Assembly (NCBI RefSeq): GCF_041596335.1
Contig: NZ_JBFHIT010000009.1
Coordinates: forward strand, 37,209-101,208
Origin: Mangrovibacterium sp041596335
Lineage (GTDB): Bacteria > Bacteroidota > Bacteroidia > Bacteroidales > Prolixibacteraceae
Reading direction: 5' to 3'
DNA: 64,000 bases
Shown: positions 44,731 to 53,221 of the stretch, piece by piece
Position numbering within the stretch: the first letter of the stretch is position 1
Layout of the letters: each line of letters starts with the position of its first letter
Notes under the pieces: generated by a model
What the model was told of the DNA's origin: nothing
Databases searched by the model: none
The model's input: the letters and a program-made list of their open reading frames with translations, nothing else
Made by a program: the position numbers and the translations under genes

Positions 44731-44868
44731 TCATTTATTCTTATTCTGGTTTCTCTCCCGGATTACCTTCTGAAGCCAGAGTATTCGCTCAGCTCGTTCC
44801 TGGCTAATTTCTACCTTGCCGATTCCGGGAAAAGCGGCGGTGTATTTTTTCTTTTTTTCTGCGCTCAT
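44731..44868 (-). CDS. Small basic 45-residue protein
   Basis: ATG at 44868 opens a frame of 45 residues ending TGA at 44731. It starts MSAEKKKKYTAAFPGIGK and continues into a helix ERAERILWLQKVIRERNQ. It fills the space between two same-strand genes, 2 bp after the HTH gene. I do not recognise it, but its position and even codon use support a real gene. Confidence 0.5.
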   Translation of the reverse strand: MSAEKKKKYTAAFPGIGKVEISQERAERILWLQKVIRERNQNKNK

Positions 44869-44870
44869 GA

Positions 44871-45188
44871 TTATTTGTTTAGAAACGAATAGTCCTGCGG
44901 CTGATCCTTTGCAATCACTTTGATTGATTGTATCCAGGCGGCAACCTCTCCGCGTTTTACGAATAACCTCCGTCCGGGCTGGTAGTATGAAAGTTCGTTG
45001 TTGTTGATGGCCTTACGTAGCATGTAGTCTTTGCAGCCAAACTCTTTTTCAGCCGTTTGCAGGGTTATAAACTGCTCAGGATCTTTAAGAGCTGAGGCGG
45101 GTTCTTTACTTAGTGCCTGGTTAATGCACTTTTCTACTATTGGCTTTACAAAGGCCTCCAGAGCTTCAAGTATTTTTTCTTCTTTCAT
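44871..45188 (-). CDS. Excisionase-like helix-turn-helix protein
   Basis: The 105-residue protein has a MerR/excisionase-type HTH_17 domain in its second half: ITLQTAEKEFGCKDYMLRKAINNNELSYYQPGRRLFVKRGEVAAWI (landmarks TAEKEFG, RRLFVKRGEVAAWI). Such proteins act as Xis or as regulators in Bacteroidota elements. It starts 10 bp after the RHH gene upstream. Confidence 0.75.
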   Translation of the reverse strand: MKEEKILEALEAFVKPIVEKCINQALSKEPASALKDPEQFITLQTAEKEFGCKDYMLRKAINNNELSYYQPGRRLFVKRGEVAAWIQSIKVIAKDQPQDYSFLNK

Positions 45189-45198
45189 GAGCAGGATT

Positions 45199-45360
45199 TT
45201 AAAAGTTGGGGATTACTAATCGAATGGCAAAGCGGATTAACTCACTCTGGCTAACCTGTTCTTTTTCGCAGAACTGTTTTAGCTTCTTTACCTCTTCGGG
45301 TGAAGCTTTAAAACCCAAAAGCTTTGTTTTATGGGTCTTCTTTGGGATCTTGAATGTCAT
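45199..45360 (-). CDS. Small ribbon-helix-helix protein
   Basis: ATG at 45360 opens 53 residues ending TAA at 45199. KTKLLGFKASPEEVKKLKQFCEKEQVSQSELIRFAI (landmark LGFKASPEEVKKL, then SQSELIRFAI) is a clear RHH/MobC-like pattern. It is likely a DNA-binding regulator or accessory protein of the element. It is too short to be caught by a 60-residue cutoff. Confidence 0.65.
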   Translation of the reverse strand: MTFKIPKKTHKTKLLGFKASPEEVKKLKQFCEKEQVSQSELIRFAIRLVIPNF

Positions 45361-45556
45361 GATAATGAGTGTTTTAACTTTTATTACTAATAACGTTAAA
45401 CAAAGGTCATTAACTCAAAAAACGAAATAAAGGACAAAATACAATTTGTAACAATTTGTATTTTAGCATTTTGTGGATTTACTATTTTCCTTGACTTTAG
45501 TTAAGGATCTATAAGACAGGAATATAAATTCGTTTCAGAAAATGACAAGATGTAGG

Positions 45557-46462
45557 TTATTTTTTTAATAGCCAGTCAAAAAAAGTATCGTGATACCTGT
45601 TAATATCGTGATATAACGCAATTACTTTTGGGTTCTTACAAACTCTGGCAATTGTGGTTTTAGAGTGATTGTATTTGGCTGCTAGTTGGGAGTAGGATAT
45701 ATCATTTTGAATGTGGTCTTGATATATTTCAACCAGTTCTTTATCCCATATTCTTTTATGTAGGTGTCTTTCTTCAAACAGATCTCTACTTCTCAACCGG
45801 TGATCCTCCCGTGAACTATGTAATTTTCGTTTGAGAGTCGCTGTTTTGATATGAGATTCATTAATCCCGGTAATTGCCTTTACCTCTTCTATTGCAGCAT
45901 CAATAGTTTTGTGATAGAAGCATTTTGAATTGATGTAATCGTAGAAAAAACTGTTTAGGGATTCATTGATCGAGCGAATCCTTTTAGCGTACGTATTCAG
46001 GAAAATAGAAGAGTTATAGTCTCCAGTTTTTCTTTTGTACTTATTTACTCGTTTTATAGGAAAGGTGATTTTTACGAGGGAATATCCGGTCAATACAAAC
46101 TGTTTCAGCTCTGGCGGTAAGTTTTTTCTGCTTTTGTACCACTCAATAGTTAAATCATCATAATCATTAACTAGCGGCTCAATGCCATCAAGTAACATCA
46201 TGAAATACATATCTATGATATGACAGATACGGTCTTCTCTCATACTTTCATCGGAGTAGATTCTTTCAAACTTGTACTTGCCTAGTTTTCTGGCATTAGA
46301 TAATGATTTGATGTATTTCTCTGTTTCTTCCCGGGGAATCAGTGGCCAAATACGATCCCAATCCACTTTTATAAACTTTGCCAAGTGTGGCTTAAGCGGT
46401 AAAATGACAAACCTGGTAGGCCGTTTTTGCGGTTTGTCGGGTAATTTGTTAATTTTGTCCAT
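45557..46462 (-). CDS. Unrecognised 301-residue protein with C-terminal HTH
   Basis: I do not recognise this basic protein. Its middle is rich in Lys, Arg and Tyr. Near the C terminus ISYSQLAAKYNHSKTTIARVCKNP reads as a helix-turn-helix of resolvase or transposase type. There is no DDE, HUH or relaxase motif that I can see. It lies upstream of the replication genes on the same strand, so a replication-initiator or regulator role is possible but unsupported. Confidence 0.5.
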   Translation of the reverse strand: MDKINKLPDKPQKRPTRFVILPLKPHLAKFIKVDWDRIWPLIPREETEKYIKSLSNARKLGKYKFERIYSDESMREDRICHIIDMYFMMLLDGIEPLVNDYDDLTIEWYKSRKNLPPELKQFVLTGYSLVKITFPIKRVNKYKRKTGDYNSSIFLNTYAKRIRSINESLNSFFYDYINSKCFYHKTIDAAIEEVKAITGINESHIKTATLKRKLHSSREDHRLRSRDLFEERHLHKRIWDKELVEIYQDHIQNDISYSQLAAKYNHSKTTIARVCKNPKVIALYHDINRYHDTFFDWLLKK

Positions 46463-46544
46463 GTCTAAATTTTATTTTAGGTGAGAGGCTTGTGATACTT
46501 TGGTCGGTGCACAGGCCTTTCTTTATTATTGCAGATTACAATTT

Positions 46545-46895
46545 TTAATCAACTTCGTTTTCTTCGTGCAGTTCCCGCTTTAGAGCGTGTTTTACCAGTT
46601 GATTTAGGGTAATGCCCTTGGCGGCTGCTACTTGAGCGGCTTTCCGGTGGAGGTCAACACTAAGCCGAACATTAAAACTCCCTTTGTACGATTTTTCTAC
46701 CGGCTTTCCTTCTCTTTTGCAGTCCTCAATATGCAGATCCACCATTTCCTCAAAGGCGGCCTCCAGTTCGTCAACGGTCGTTCCTTCAAAAGTTACCAGG
46801 TCGTTTATCCCTTCAACTTTACCAAAGAAAACCCGGTCGTCGGCACTGTAATTAACTGTGCCCATAAAACCTTTGTACTCCATTACATTTTTCAT
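46545..46895 (-). CDS. hicB: HicB-family antitoxin
   Basis: The 116-residue protein has the HicB partial-RNase-H-like domain (YSADDRVFFGKVEGINDLVTFEGTTVDELEAAFEEMVDLH, landmark DRVFFGKVEGIND). An RHH DNA-binding C terminus follows (SFNVRLSVDLHRKAAQVAAAKGITLNQLV, landmark GITLNQLVKHAL). Its ATG overlaps the hicA stop by 4 bp. It neutralises HicA and represses the pair. Confidence 0.92.
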   Translation of the reverse strand: MKNVMEYKGFMGTVNYSADDRVFFGKVEGINDLVTFEGTTVDELEAAFEEMVDLHIEDCKREGKPVEKSYKGSFNVRLSVDLHRKAAQVAAAKGITLNQLVKHALKRELHEENEVD

Positions 46896-47140
46896 AGTGC
46901 ATTCATGTTTTTTAGTTCCTGTTCAATTTGATCCAGCTGGTAGCGTTTTAAGATGTTGCCCGGATGTGGCTTGTGCAGTTTCATTTTGTGCCCGTTTTCT
47001 TCTTTGGCAAAAACAACTCTTGATCCGGCTCCCTGGGCTTGTTTGTAACCAAAGTGGGACAACAGGGTAAGCAGCTCGTTGTAAGTAAAATCTTTGGGTT
47101 TGCTCTTAAACCGGCTAATCAGCTTTTCAATTTTGCTCAT
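46892..47140 (-). CDS. hicA: HicA-family mRNA interferase toxin
   Basis: The 82-residue protein has the HicA dsRBD-like fold with the catalytic histidine in KMKLHKPHPGN and the GSRVVFAKEENGH strand. HicA cleaves mRNA. The pair probably stabilises the element after integration. Confidence 0.92.
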   Translation of the reverse strand: MSKIEKLISRFKSKPKDFTYNELLTLLSHFGYKQAQGAGSRVVFAKEENGHKMKLHKPHPGNILKRYQLDQIEQELKNMNAL

Positions 47141-47187
47141 AGTACAAATATATAAAAATGCAACTAAATAACAGTCGCAAAAGGTTG

Positions 47188-48423
47188 CTATAATAGTTTT
47201 CTGTTCATTTCGTCCAGGTAGCTATCCTCAAAGCTTTTGAGGTAGATTGTCGTTGTCTTTTCGTTGGTGTGTCCCATTCCTTCCGATATAGCAGCCACCG
47301 GAGAACCCAATTGTTTTTGGATAGTTGCCCAACTGTGCCGGGCTACATAAGTAGTCAACGGCTCAATCCCTAACTCATTCGATAAGTCTTTTAGTTTCCG
47401 GTTGGTTTGACGTAGTACAGTTTTAATCCGTTCCTTTTGCTCCTTGGGTGTTTTATAAATCTTGTCGTTTAATATTGGTAGCAAGTAGTTACCGGCGTAA
47501 GGATGTTTTGAAAAATACTTTAGCATATCGCTAACTGGTTCCATAATCTCAATCGAAAACCGCTGTTTGTTCCGGGTCTTGATCCTGGAATAGATGATCC
47601 GGTTTCCGGATAGGTTGTCTTTGGTGAGGTAGGCCATGTCCGTAAAGTTCATACCACGGGTGTAAAAGCTGAACAGGAAATAAAGCCGGGCATCGTGTAA
47701 AGAGGACAGGGGCTTTGTTTCGGCATTCTCAACCAGTCTGATCGTGTCCAGGCTTACAGCCCGTTTCCTGGTGACGGTTTCCAGCGCGCTTATTTTGTAC
47801 CCGTTTGGTTTTGTGTTGTTGTGGAACGGATACAGATCGGCTGGTGTAATGTCGGCGGCAATGGCTTTATTGTATGTCGCCCGGAGTGTACGCATATACA
47901 AAACCATCCCGTTTCCCTTCATTCCCTTCTGGGTGAGGTGTGTCTCATAATCTTCCAGAAATGAAAGATCGATGTCGGTAAAGCGAAGTCCGGACACCGG
48001 TTTAAAATTCCACAGTGAGTTTTTCACCGTCTTATAAATCCCGGCGTTGCCGATCTTGTTTTTCTTTTCAAGGCCTTTGATCAACTGGTCAAAAAAAGGA
48101 TAGACGTAGTTTTGATCTTTGATCTTGAAAAAATACTTTTTGAAGGTCTCCAGGGTTACCGGAATGTTTCTTTTTTCAAGATCCAGTAAAACACTGTGTG
48201 CCTCGGCTTCCCGCTGAATTACAAAAGCATTGATCTGCTTGTACTGCTTTACTCCGGATGCTGGTTTTATTTGCCCATCGGTGAAATGATCCGGAAAAAA
48301 CCGTTCGTTAATCTTTAAGTCGATGTAATATTTCACCCGGTGCATGGTTAAGCGGAGAACAATTTTTCTTTTTCCTCTCGCATCTTTATTAATCGGGTGA
48401 AGCATGATTTTTAGTGTTGCCAT
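47188..48423 (-). CDS. int: Tyrosine recombinase integrase of the element
   Basis: The 411-residue protein has an N-terminal arm-binding part, a SAM-like core-binding domain (about 100-195) and the catalytic domain. Arg256 (FYTRGMNFTDMAYL), Arg362-His363 (YVARHSWA), His385 (GHTNEKTT) and nucleophile Tyr394 (TTIYLKSF) are present. The first His of the usual HxxR is Tyr, which is common in Bacteroidota integrases. The ATG at 48423 abuts three arm-type sites, suggesting autoregulation. Confidence 0.95.
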   Translation of the reverse strand: MATLKIMLHPINKDARGKRKIVLRLTMHRVKYYIDLKINERFFPDHFTDGQIKPASGVKQYKQINAFVIQREAEAHSVLLDLEKRNIPVTLETFKKYFFKIKDQNYVYPFFDQLIKGLEKKNKIGNAGIYKTVKNSLWNFKPVSGLRFTDIDLSFLEDYETHLTQKGMKGNGMVLYMRTLRATYNKAIAADITPADLYPFHNNTKPNGYKISALETVTRKRAVSLDTIRLVENAETKPLSSLHDARLYFLFSFYTRGMNFTDMAYLTKDNLSGNRIIYSRIKTRNKQRFSIEIMEPVSDMLKYFSKHPYAGNYLLPILNDKIYKTPKEQKERIKTVLRQTNRKLKDLSNELGIEPLTTYVARHSWATIQKQLGSPVAAISEGMGHTNEKTTTIYLKSFEDSYLDEMNRKLL

Positions 48424-48425
48424 AT

Positions 48426-48466
48426 TATAACCACGTTATAACCACAAAGGTAAAAAGGTGGTTATA
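48426..48466. promoter_or_regulatory. Right-end integrase arm-type sites (three copies)
   Basis: TATAACCAC at 48426-48434 and 48437-48445 (direct, 11 bp apart) and the inverse GTGGTTATA at 48458-48466. The same 9-mer occurs twice near the left end. Confidence 0.75.
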
Positions 48467-48571
48467 ATTTGCAATAGTAAACCCTAAAAAATATTGCTGT
48501 AAGTATCGTAAAAACAGACTTTTAGTTGTTAATAACTTTTGACCCTTAAATGGGTTTTGACCTGTCGTTCT

Positions 48572-48600
48572 AGCTTCACACACTGACGGCTTTCTTATTT
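48572..48600 (+). repeat. Right attachment repeat of the integrated element (29 bp)
   Basis: This is an exact copy of 39417-39445. Only the distal terminator arm (CTGACGGC) is present here, without its partner, so this end is the scar side. Confidence 0.93.
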
Positions 48601-48700
48601 TCCATTCCTCCCTTAATTCATTTTCGCTAAGTAAACTCTTTGCTTACCTTATTCCGAAACTAACCGGGCTTTTGTATCTTCGCCTTTAAACACGAATAGT

Positions 48701-49747
48701 ATGAGCCGAACAATACGAACAGCCCTCGCTTCTTTTGGAATGTCTGGGATGGTTTTTCACGGACCATCGTTAAAAGTCAATCCTAATTTTCAGATCAGCA
48801 AGATTCTGGAGCGCTCTAAAAATTTGTCAGAGCCCAACTATCCCGAAGCAACTGTTGTTCGCGATTTCGATGAGCTTATAAGCGATTCGGCGATTGATTT
48901 GGTGCTGATTAACACGCCGGATTATCTTCATTACACAATGTGTAAACAGGCTCTTGAGGCCGGCAAGCATGTGGTCGTTGAGAAACCCTTTACCCAAACC
49001 ATGGAACAAGCCAACGACTTAATTGAATTGGCAAAGAAAAAAGGGTTGGTGCTCACTGTTTATCAGAACAGGCGTTGGGATGGCGATTTTATGACTGTGA
49101 AAAAAATCTTGGAGGAAAAACAATTGGGGCGTCTGGTTGAGTTCGAGTCACATTTCGACCGTTATCGCAATTTCATACAACCAAATACATGGAAAGAAGA
49201 AGGGATTGACCGGGTAGGGGTATTGTACAACCTGGGGTCGCACATGGTCGATCAGGTGCTGAATTTGTTTGGAATGCCCGGTGAGGTGACGGCGCACCTG
49301 GCGAAACTGCGAACGGGTGGTGTGGTGCCCGATTATTATGACATTCGCCTACAGTACAATGGTTTTGCGGCCTTGCTTAAAAGCTCGTACCTGGTTCGGG
49401 AGCCGGGCCCACGGTATTCATTGCATGGTACGCTGGGGTCTTTTCAGAAATGGGGAATCGATCCGCAGGAAGAAGCTCTAAAGGCCGGGAAACTGCCAAA
49501 TGAGTTTGGCTGGGGTGAAGAACCCGAAGAAGCATGGGGATTTTTACATACAGAGAACGAAGGTCAGCTTGTTCAAAAGCGACTGAAAACGATCGCTGGT
49601 AATTATGCCGTTTTTTACGAAAATGTCTATGACGCGATTGTGAATGGCGCTGATTTGTGGGTTAAGCCTGAAGAAAGTCGTGATTGTTTGAAAGTTCTCG
49701 AAGCTTGTTTGCTGAGTAATGCCGAAAAGCGAACGATTAAATTGTAG
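48701..49747 (+). CDS. Gfo/Idh/MocA-family oxidoreductase
   Basis: The 348-residue protein has an N-terminal Rossmann domain and the conserved EKPFTQTMEQA active-site lysine segment. A C-terminal GFO_IDH_MocA alpha/beta domain follows (NLGSHMVDQVLNLFG, landmark LGSHMVDQ). It is a NAD(P)-dependent dehydrogenase of a sugar or inositol. The start lacks the usual GxGxxG (FGMSGMVFHG instead), as in YvaA/YdgJ-like members. It is convergent with the DUF6807 gene, one base between the stops. Confidence 0.88.
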   Translation: MSRTIRTALASFGMSGMVFHGPSLKVNPNFQISKILERSKNLSEPNYPEATVVRDFDELISDSAIDLVLINTPDYLHYTMCKQALEAGKHVVVEKPFTQTMEQANDLIELAKKKGLVLTVYQNRRWDGDFMTVKKILEEKQLGRLVEFESHFDRYRNFIQPNTWKEEGIDRVGVLYNLGSHMVDQVLNLFGMPGEVTAHLAKLRTGGVVPDYYDIRLQYNGFAALLKSSYLVREPGPRYSLHGTLGSFQKWGIDPQEEALKAGKLPNEFGWGEEPEEAWGFLHTENEGQLVQKRLKTIAGNYAVFYENVYDAIVNGADLWVKPEESRDCLKVLEACLLSNAEKRTIKL

Positions 49748-49748
49748 A

Positions 49749-50684
49749 TCAGTTTTGCCGGTCGTCAAGCTCAACTTCTTTCCGAATCTTCCGTTCTTTT
49801 ATTTTTCCATGATACAATACCACACTGTATTTCAGTGTCAGTGGAACATCTTTCTCGAGTAATATTGGTGAGCGTCCCGGGAAAACAGCATTTTGCATAC
49901 TGGCTTTCTTACGTAGGATCCAGCTGTTGGCAGGCTGTGGGTTGGTTGGTGCGGCATATAAAATGATCCCTCCTTCACTTTTCCCGTTTTTTGCTATTGA
50001 GCCCCTTATGTGGATATAATCGCCGGCAGTTACCGGTAAATTTTGTGGTTCAATAAGGCCTTGATTCGATTTAAACTGCACATCATCAGTTAATTTTATC
50101 CGGGCAGAAAATCCTCCGTAGCCTTTATCGTTATCGGCTCCACCTAGCTGCAGGCTGTCAACCAGCGAAGTTAAACCGATGGTAAAATGAATAATTCGGA
50201 AGTTTCCTTTTTGTTGATGAAAAGTAAACGAGGTTGTTTCTTTGAGATAGGCTTCTTTACCTTCTTTGTACTTCGGCGAACTCCAAAAGGCGGTTGTGTG
50301 AACCTCCCCGTCGCCATTTTTCAGGCGACTGAATTCAATGGTCTTTACATCAATCGAGAAATCGATCAAATCCCAACCGTCGCTAATCTTTTTGTTGTCG
50401 ATTAAAATCTGATGCCAGGCCCAAAATATACCACGATGATGGGGATGATCGTCCGGCGCATTTTCGGTGATGGTTGTGCCGTCAGGAAGCATCAGTGGAT
50501 GAAGGAAATTGTTCCTTTTTTCGGACTGATTGATTCCCATTGGCTCTTTTTGGTAAAAGGCAACGTTTTTGCCTCCGTCGGTAATCCAAATTCCACCTTG
50601 TTCTTTTTTAATACTAATTTGCGCCGATGTTGTTCCGGCTCCCAACAGCAGAACAAATAGCACAATATTTAATTTTCTTATCAT
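49749..50684 (-). CDS. DUF6807 (PmoA-like) secreted protein
   Basis: The 311-residue protein has a signal peptide (LNIVLFVLLLGAGTTSAQ) and the PmoA/DUF6807 motif DDHPHHRGIFWAWHQ. Such proteins are common in Bacteroidota and Planctomycetota near sugar-oxidoreductase genes, as here, and are thought to be periplasmic. The catalytic role is not known. Confidence 0.82.
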   Translation of the reverse strand: MIRKLNIVLFVLLLGAGTTSAQISIKKEQGGIWITDGGKNVAFYQKEPMGINQSEKRNNFLHPLMLPDGTTITENAPDDHPHHRGIFWAWHQILIDNKKISDGWDLIDFSIDVKTIEFSRLKNGDGEVHTTAFWSSPKYKEGKEAYLKETTSFTFHQQKGNFRIIHFTIGLTSLVDSLQLGGADNDKGYGGFSARIKLTDDVQFKSNQGLIEPQNLPVTAGDYIHIRGSIAKNGKSEGGIILYAAPTNPQPANSWILRKKASMQNAVFPGRSPILLEKDVPLTLKYSVVLYHGKIKERKIRKEVELDDRQN

Positions 50685-50784
50685 GGAGGTTTTAAGTCGA
50701 TGGTTCTTGTTAGTCAGGCTTCTAAGTTAGAAAAATGAAAAAGAGATTGCATAATGATTACGCAATTATTGCAGAAAATGGGTA

Positions 50785-52782
50785 TTACTGTAATCCTTTT
50801 TTAAAATTGAAAATGGTTGATGGTTGAATTGTTTCCCCGGAACGGTACCCCAGAAAAAGCTTCTTAATCCATTTGGGATTGGGAGCCTGATGTTTCAGAT
50901 CGATTAAATAACGGCTGAAGCCGCTTTTTACTAACTGCTTTTTATACTGAAACAGATTGACAGGCCGATCCGGAATGACGATGGTGATTCCATCTGAAAT
51001 CTGCTTGCGGTAAGTTTTATTGAATTCATCTTTAAACTGATGATTTTCGTTCTCAACTTTCACGGGCATACGCGAATAAAACAGCTCCGGAATGCTGTGC
51101 AACAACACAATACCCTGCCTGTTCTGCAGATTATTCAGGTTTTCGAAATCATTTTCGAGCGAGTAGCAAAAGTTTAGGGCATTTTGACTGTTAATGAATT
51201 TCGATGCCGCATCGTTGTAAACGTAAACTTGCTCGTTACAGCTCATCCGGCAGTTATTCGGCAGTAAGTTTTTCTGCGACAAATGACTGACAAAAAAATG
51301 ATTGATACCATTCGATTCCGCTGTCGCAATCAGTTTTCGCCATTGATCGAGCTGCCCTTCAGCAATAAATTTGGGTAGTTCGATGGCTATTTTAGTCTTG
51401 TTTTTTCGAATGAAACTTTGGTCCCAGCTTAGTTCATTCAACTGTTGCCGGCTAAGCGACAGAATAATGCAATCCACCTCTTCAGCCCGAATAAACGGAA
51501 ACCAACCGGTATCGTCAATACGCAAAAACAGACTTTGGTTCGGGCTCGGTTTTGTTGCGATGTTCTGTTGGCTGATCATTTGACTTTTCTTCTGAAAGTT
51601 CAGCTGAACCCGTGGAGCCTGAACTTTAGGGAGGCGGGAAGGGAAGGATTGCTCGCGGCGACCAATCCAGTAAACTTCGTCACCCGAATTTACGGTCTCT
51701 TCGCTTCGGTTCGGAAAACTATATCGGCCGTTTTCTTCCCATACGTCTTCCAGCTTTAAACTGGTTGTTTTATTCGTTTTCGCATGCTGAATTCGAATAC
51801 GGTCGTTGTTTTTAAGCTCCTGAGTACTAAAAATAGTAATCTCCGATTTGGTGGCGCGAATCACTTGCCCCAACGGAATGCCGGTATTCGAATTGTCCGC
51901 AATGGCTTCTGAAACATCGCTGGCCAGAAAGTAGCCCGTTTTGGCCCGTCCAAAATCTAACCGAAGCATTTCTTCTGCCTCCGCTTTGCGATCCGGATGA
52001 TCGAGCACTAAACGGTAAGCCGATGCGACCTGGTAAACATAGTCGGCCGACTTCATCCGTCCTTCAACTTTCAACGAATGGATGCCAGCGCTGTTCAGCT
52101 TTTCAATGTTTGCCAGTTGTTGATTATCCTTTAGGTTGAACAGGTATTTCTGTTGATTATCATCGTTGTATACCATGCGGCACGGCTGACTGCACATTCC
52201 GCGGTTGGCGCCCCGGCCACCAATGTAGCTGCTAAAAAAGCACTGTCCCGAAAACGAATAACAGAGTGCTCCGTGAATAAAAACTTCGAGTTCGCAGGCC
52301 GGATTTTTCGAGATCGTCTCAATCTCTGTCGCGGTTAGTTCACGTGCCAAAACAACTCGTTTAATTCCAAGTCGAGCGGCAAACTCTACGCCAACCGAAT
52401 TGTGCGTTCCCATTTGGGTGCTGGCATGCACGATAAGCTTAGGGAAAAACTGTTTGGCTAGTGCAAATACTCCCCAATCCTGAACAATAATGGCATCGAC
52501 TCCAACTTTCTCCAGATAGGCTAAAAAGTCGAGCAACTTGGGAAGCTCTTTATTTTTGATCACGGTATTGAGGGTGATATACACCTTTACCCCGTGGTTT
52601 CGGGCTTCCTGCATGATCGCCGGTAATTGGTCTTCGCTGAAGTTGTTGGCACGAACCCGCGCATTAAACTGTTTCAAGCCCAGATAAACCGCATCGGCAC
52701 CACCTCGGGTGGCCGCCCGAAACGAATCTACACTCCCGGCCGGAACCAGTAATTCCGCTTTGTTTTTCCCCATTATTGACAT
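50785..52782 (-). CDS. Peptidase U32-family protein (RlhA/TrhP-like)
   Basis: The protein of about 665 residues (frame opens at 52800; ATGs at 52782 and 52773 fit the family start) has the U32 core. AELLVPAGSVDSFRAATRGGADAVYLG, GALCYSFSGQCFFSS, RGMCSQPCRM and LKVEGRMKSADYVYQV are the landmarks (first given as PAGSVDSFRAA). Four cysteines near CYSFSGQC and CSQPC are expected to bind Fe-S. Characterised homologues hydroxylate tRNA or 23S rRNA with prephenate-dependent chemistry rather than acting as proteases. A C-terminal extension of about 250 residues is present. Confidence 0.85.
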   Translation of the reverse strand: MSIMGKNKAELLVPAGSVDSFRAATRGGADAVYLGLKQFNARVRANNFSEDQLPAIMQEARNHGVKVYITLNTVIKNKELPKLLDFLAYLEKVGVDAIIVQDWGVFALAKQFFPKLIVHASTQMGTHNSVGVEFAARLGIKRVVLARELTATEIETISKNPACELEVFIHGALCYSFSGQCFFSSYIGGRGANRGMCSQPCRMVYNDDNQQKYLFNLKDNQQLANIEKLNSAGIHSLKVEGRMKSADYVYQVASAYRLVLDHPDRKAEAEEMLRLDFGRAKTGYFLASDVSEAIADNSNTGIPLGQVIRATKSEITIFSTQELKNNDRIRIQHAKTNKTTSLKLEDVWEENGRYSFPNRSEETVNSGDEVYWIGRREQSFPSRLPKVQAPRVQLNFQKKSQMISQQNIATKPSPNQSLFLRIDDTGWFPFIRAEEVDCIILSLSRQQLNELSWDQSFIRKNKTKIAIELPKFIAEGQLDQWRKLIATAESNGINHFFVSHLSQKNLLPNNCRMSCNEQVYVYNDAASKFINSQNALNFCYSLENDFENLNNLQNRQGIVLLHSIPELFYSRMPVKVENENHQFKDEFNKTYRKQISDGITIVIPDRPVNLFQYKKQLVKSGFSRYLIDLKHQAPNPKWIKKLFLGYRSGETIQPSTIFNFKKGLQ

Positions 52783-52800
52783 TTTTGGCAAAAATAGCAT

Positions 52801-53070
52801 TAAAATTTCAAGTACCTACGATCTAAAATCCGACTTAAGTGTAAAGCAATTTTTACAATCATTATTCGCTCATCGGCCAGAATTCAGCTTTCATCCCACG
52901 AAAGCATTCGTTCATGAAATTACGTTCGAAAAACTTACTGTGGTCATAATAAAAATATAAATTGGAAGTCTGTTTTTACGCGTAGGGAGAAAGCCGCTTT
53001 GGATTGAAGAGAAAGAGTACTTTGAGGAAACACAGTTTAACTGGCAGCATTCCGAAACCAACCGCCTGAA
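52801..53070. other. Intergenic stretch upstream of the tracrRNA
   Basis: No gene is recognised here. A short open frame on plus (about 52960-53100) reads LWIEEKEYFEETQFNW and ends within the tracrRNA terminator; I treat it as chance. The U32 gene promoter must lie in this stretch on the minus strand. Confidence 0.4.
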
Positions 53071-53160
53071 AATAAAAACTCCCACCGAAGCGGGAGTATA
53101 GGTTTTAACACCTTCGGCATATAGCCTTATTGTGATAAGATGTAAAATGATTCAATTTTA
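53071..53160 (-). ncRNA. tracrRNA of the type II-C system
   Basis: Read on minus, the anti-repeat (53155-53130) pairs with repeat positions 2-22, with one G-U and a two-base mismatch bulge, giving a 6-bp lower and 12-bp upper stem. ACAATAAGGCTATATGCC follows: the nexus GGC-TATAT-GCC, matching the AAUAAGGC segment of Neisseria tracrRNA. Next come a small AGGT-ACCT hairpin and a strong terminator ACTCCCGC-TTCG-GTGGGAGT with a T-rich tail (53097-53071). It is divergent from cas9. The anti-repeat orientation sets crRNA transcription along plus. Confidence 0.9.
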
Positions 53161-53166
53161 TGTCTG

Positions 53167-53197
53167 CTAAAGTAAAGAATTGATAAATACAAAACAA
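53167..53197 (-). promoter_or_regulatory. Candidate tracrRNA promoter
   Basis: On the minus strand TTG (53197-53195), 20 bp, then TACTTTAG (53174-53167), a one-mismatch TAnnTTTG. It would start transcription near 53160, just before the anti-repeat. It lies 25 bp from the cas9 start, so the two transcription units are back to back. Confidence 0.5.
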
Positions 53198-53221
53198 TAG
53201 ATAATATAAAAAAATAAACTT

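Larger units (their letters stand above)
39446..48600. mobile_element. Integrated genetic element of about 9.2 kb with tyrosine recombinase, no relaxase seen
   Basis: The element is bounded by 29-bp direct repeats in the rplI terminator. From right to left it carries int, hicAB, an unrecognised gene with an HTH, small RHH and excisionase-like genes, a RecA/RepA-type ATPase, a Toprim primase, a small gene with a terminator, and a cargo operon (RHH, unknown, ATP-grasp, HTH). All are on the minus strand. Five copies of TATAACCAC lie near the two ends as expected for integrase arm sites. I find no relaxase, coupling protein, transposase or phage structural gene. It may be a mobilisable element using other machinery or a phage-satellite type. 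Confidence 0.88.

Noticed and set aside
52960..53100. Short frame reading LWIEEKEYFEETQFNW before cas9
   Set aside because: It has no start codon and ends inside the tracrRNA terminator; the tracrRNA explains the conserved structure there.
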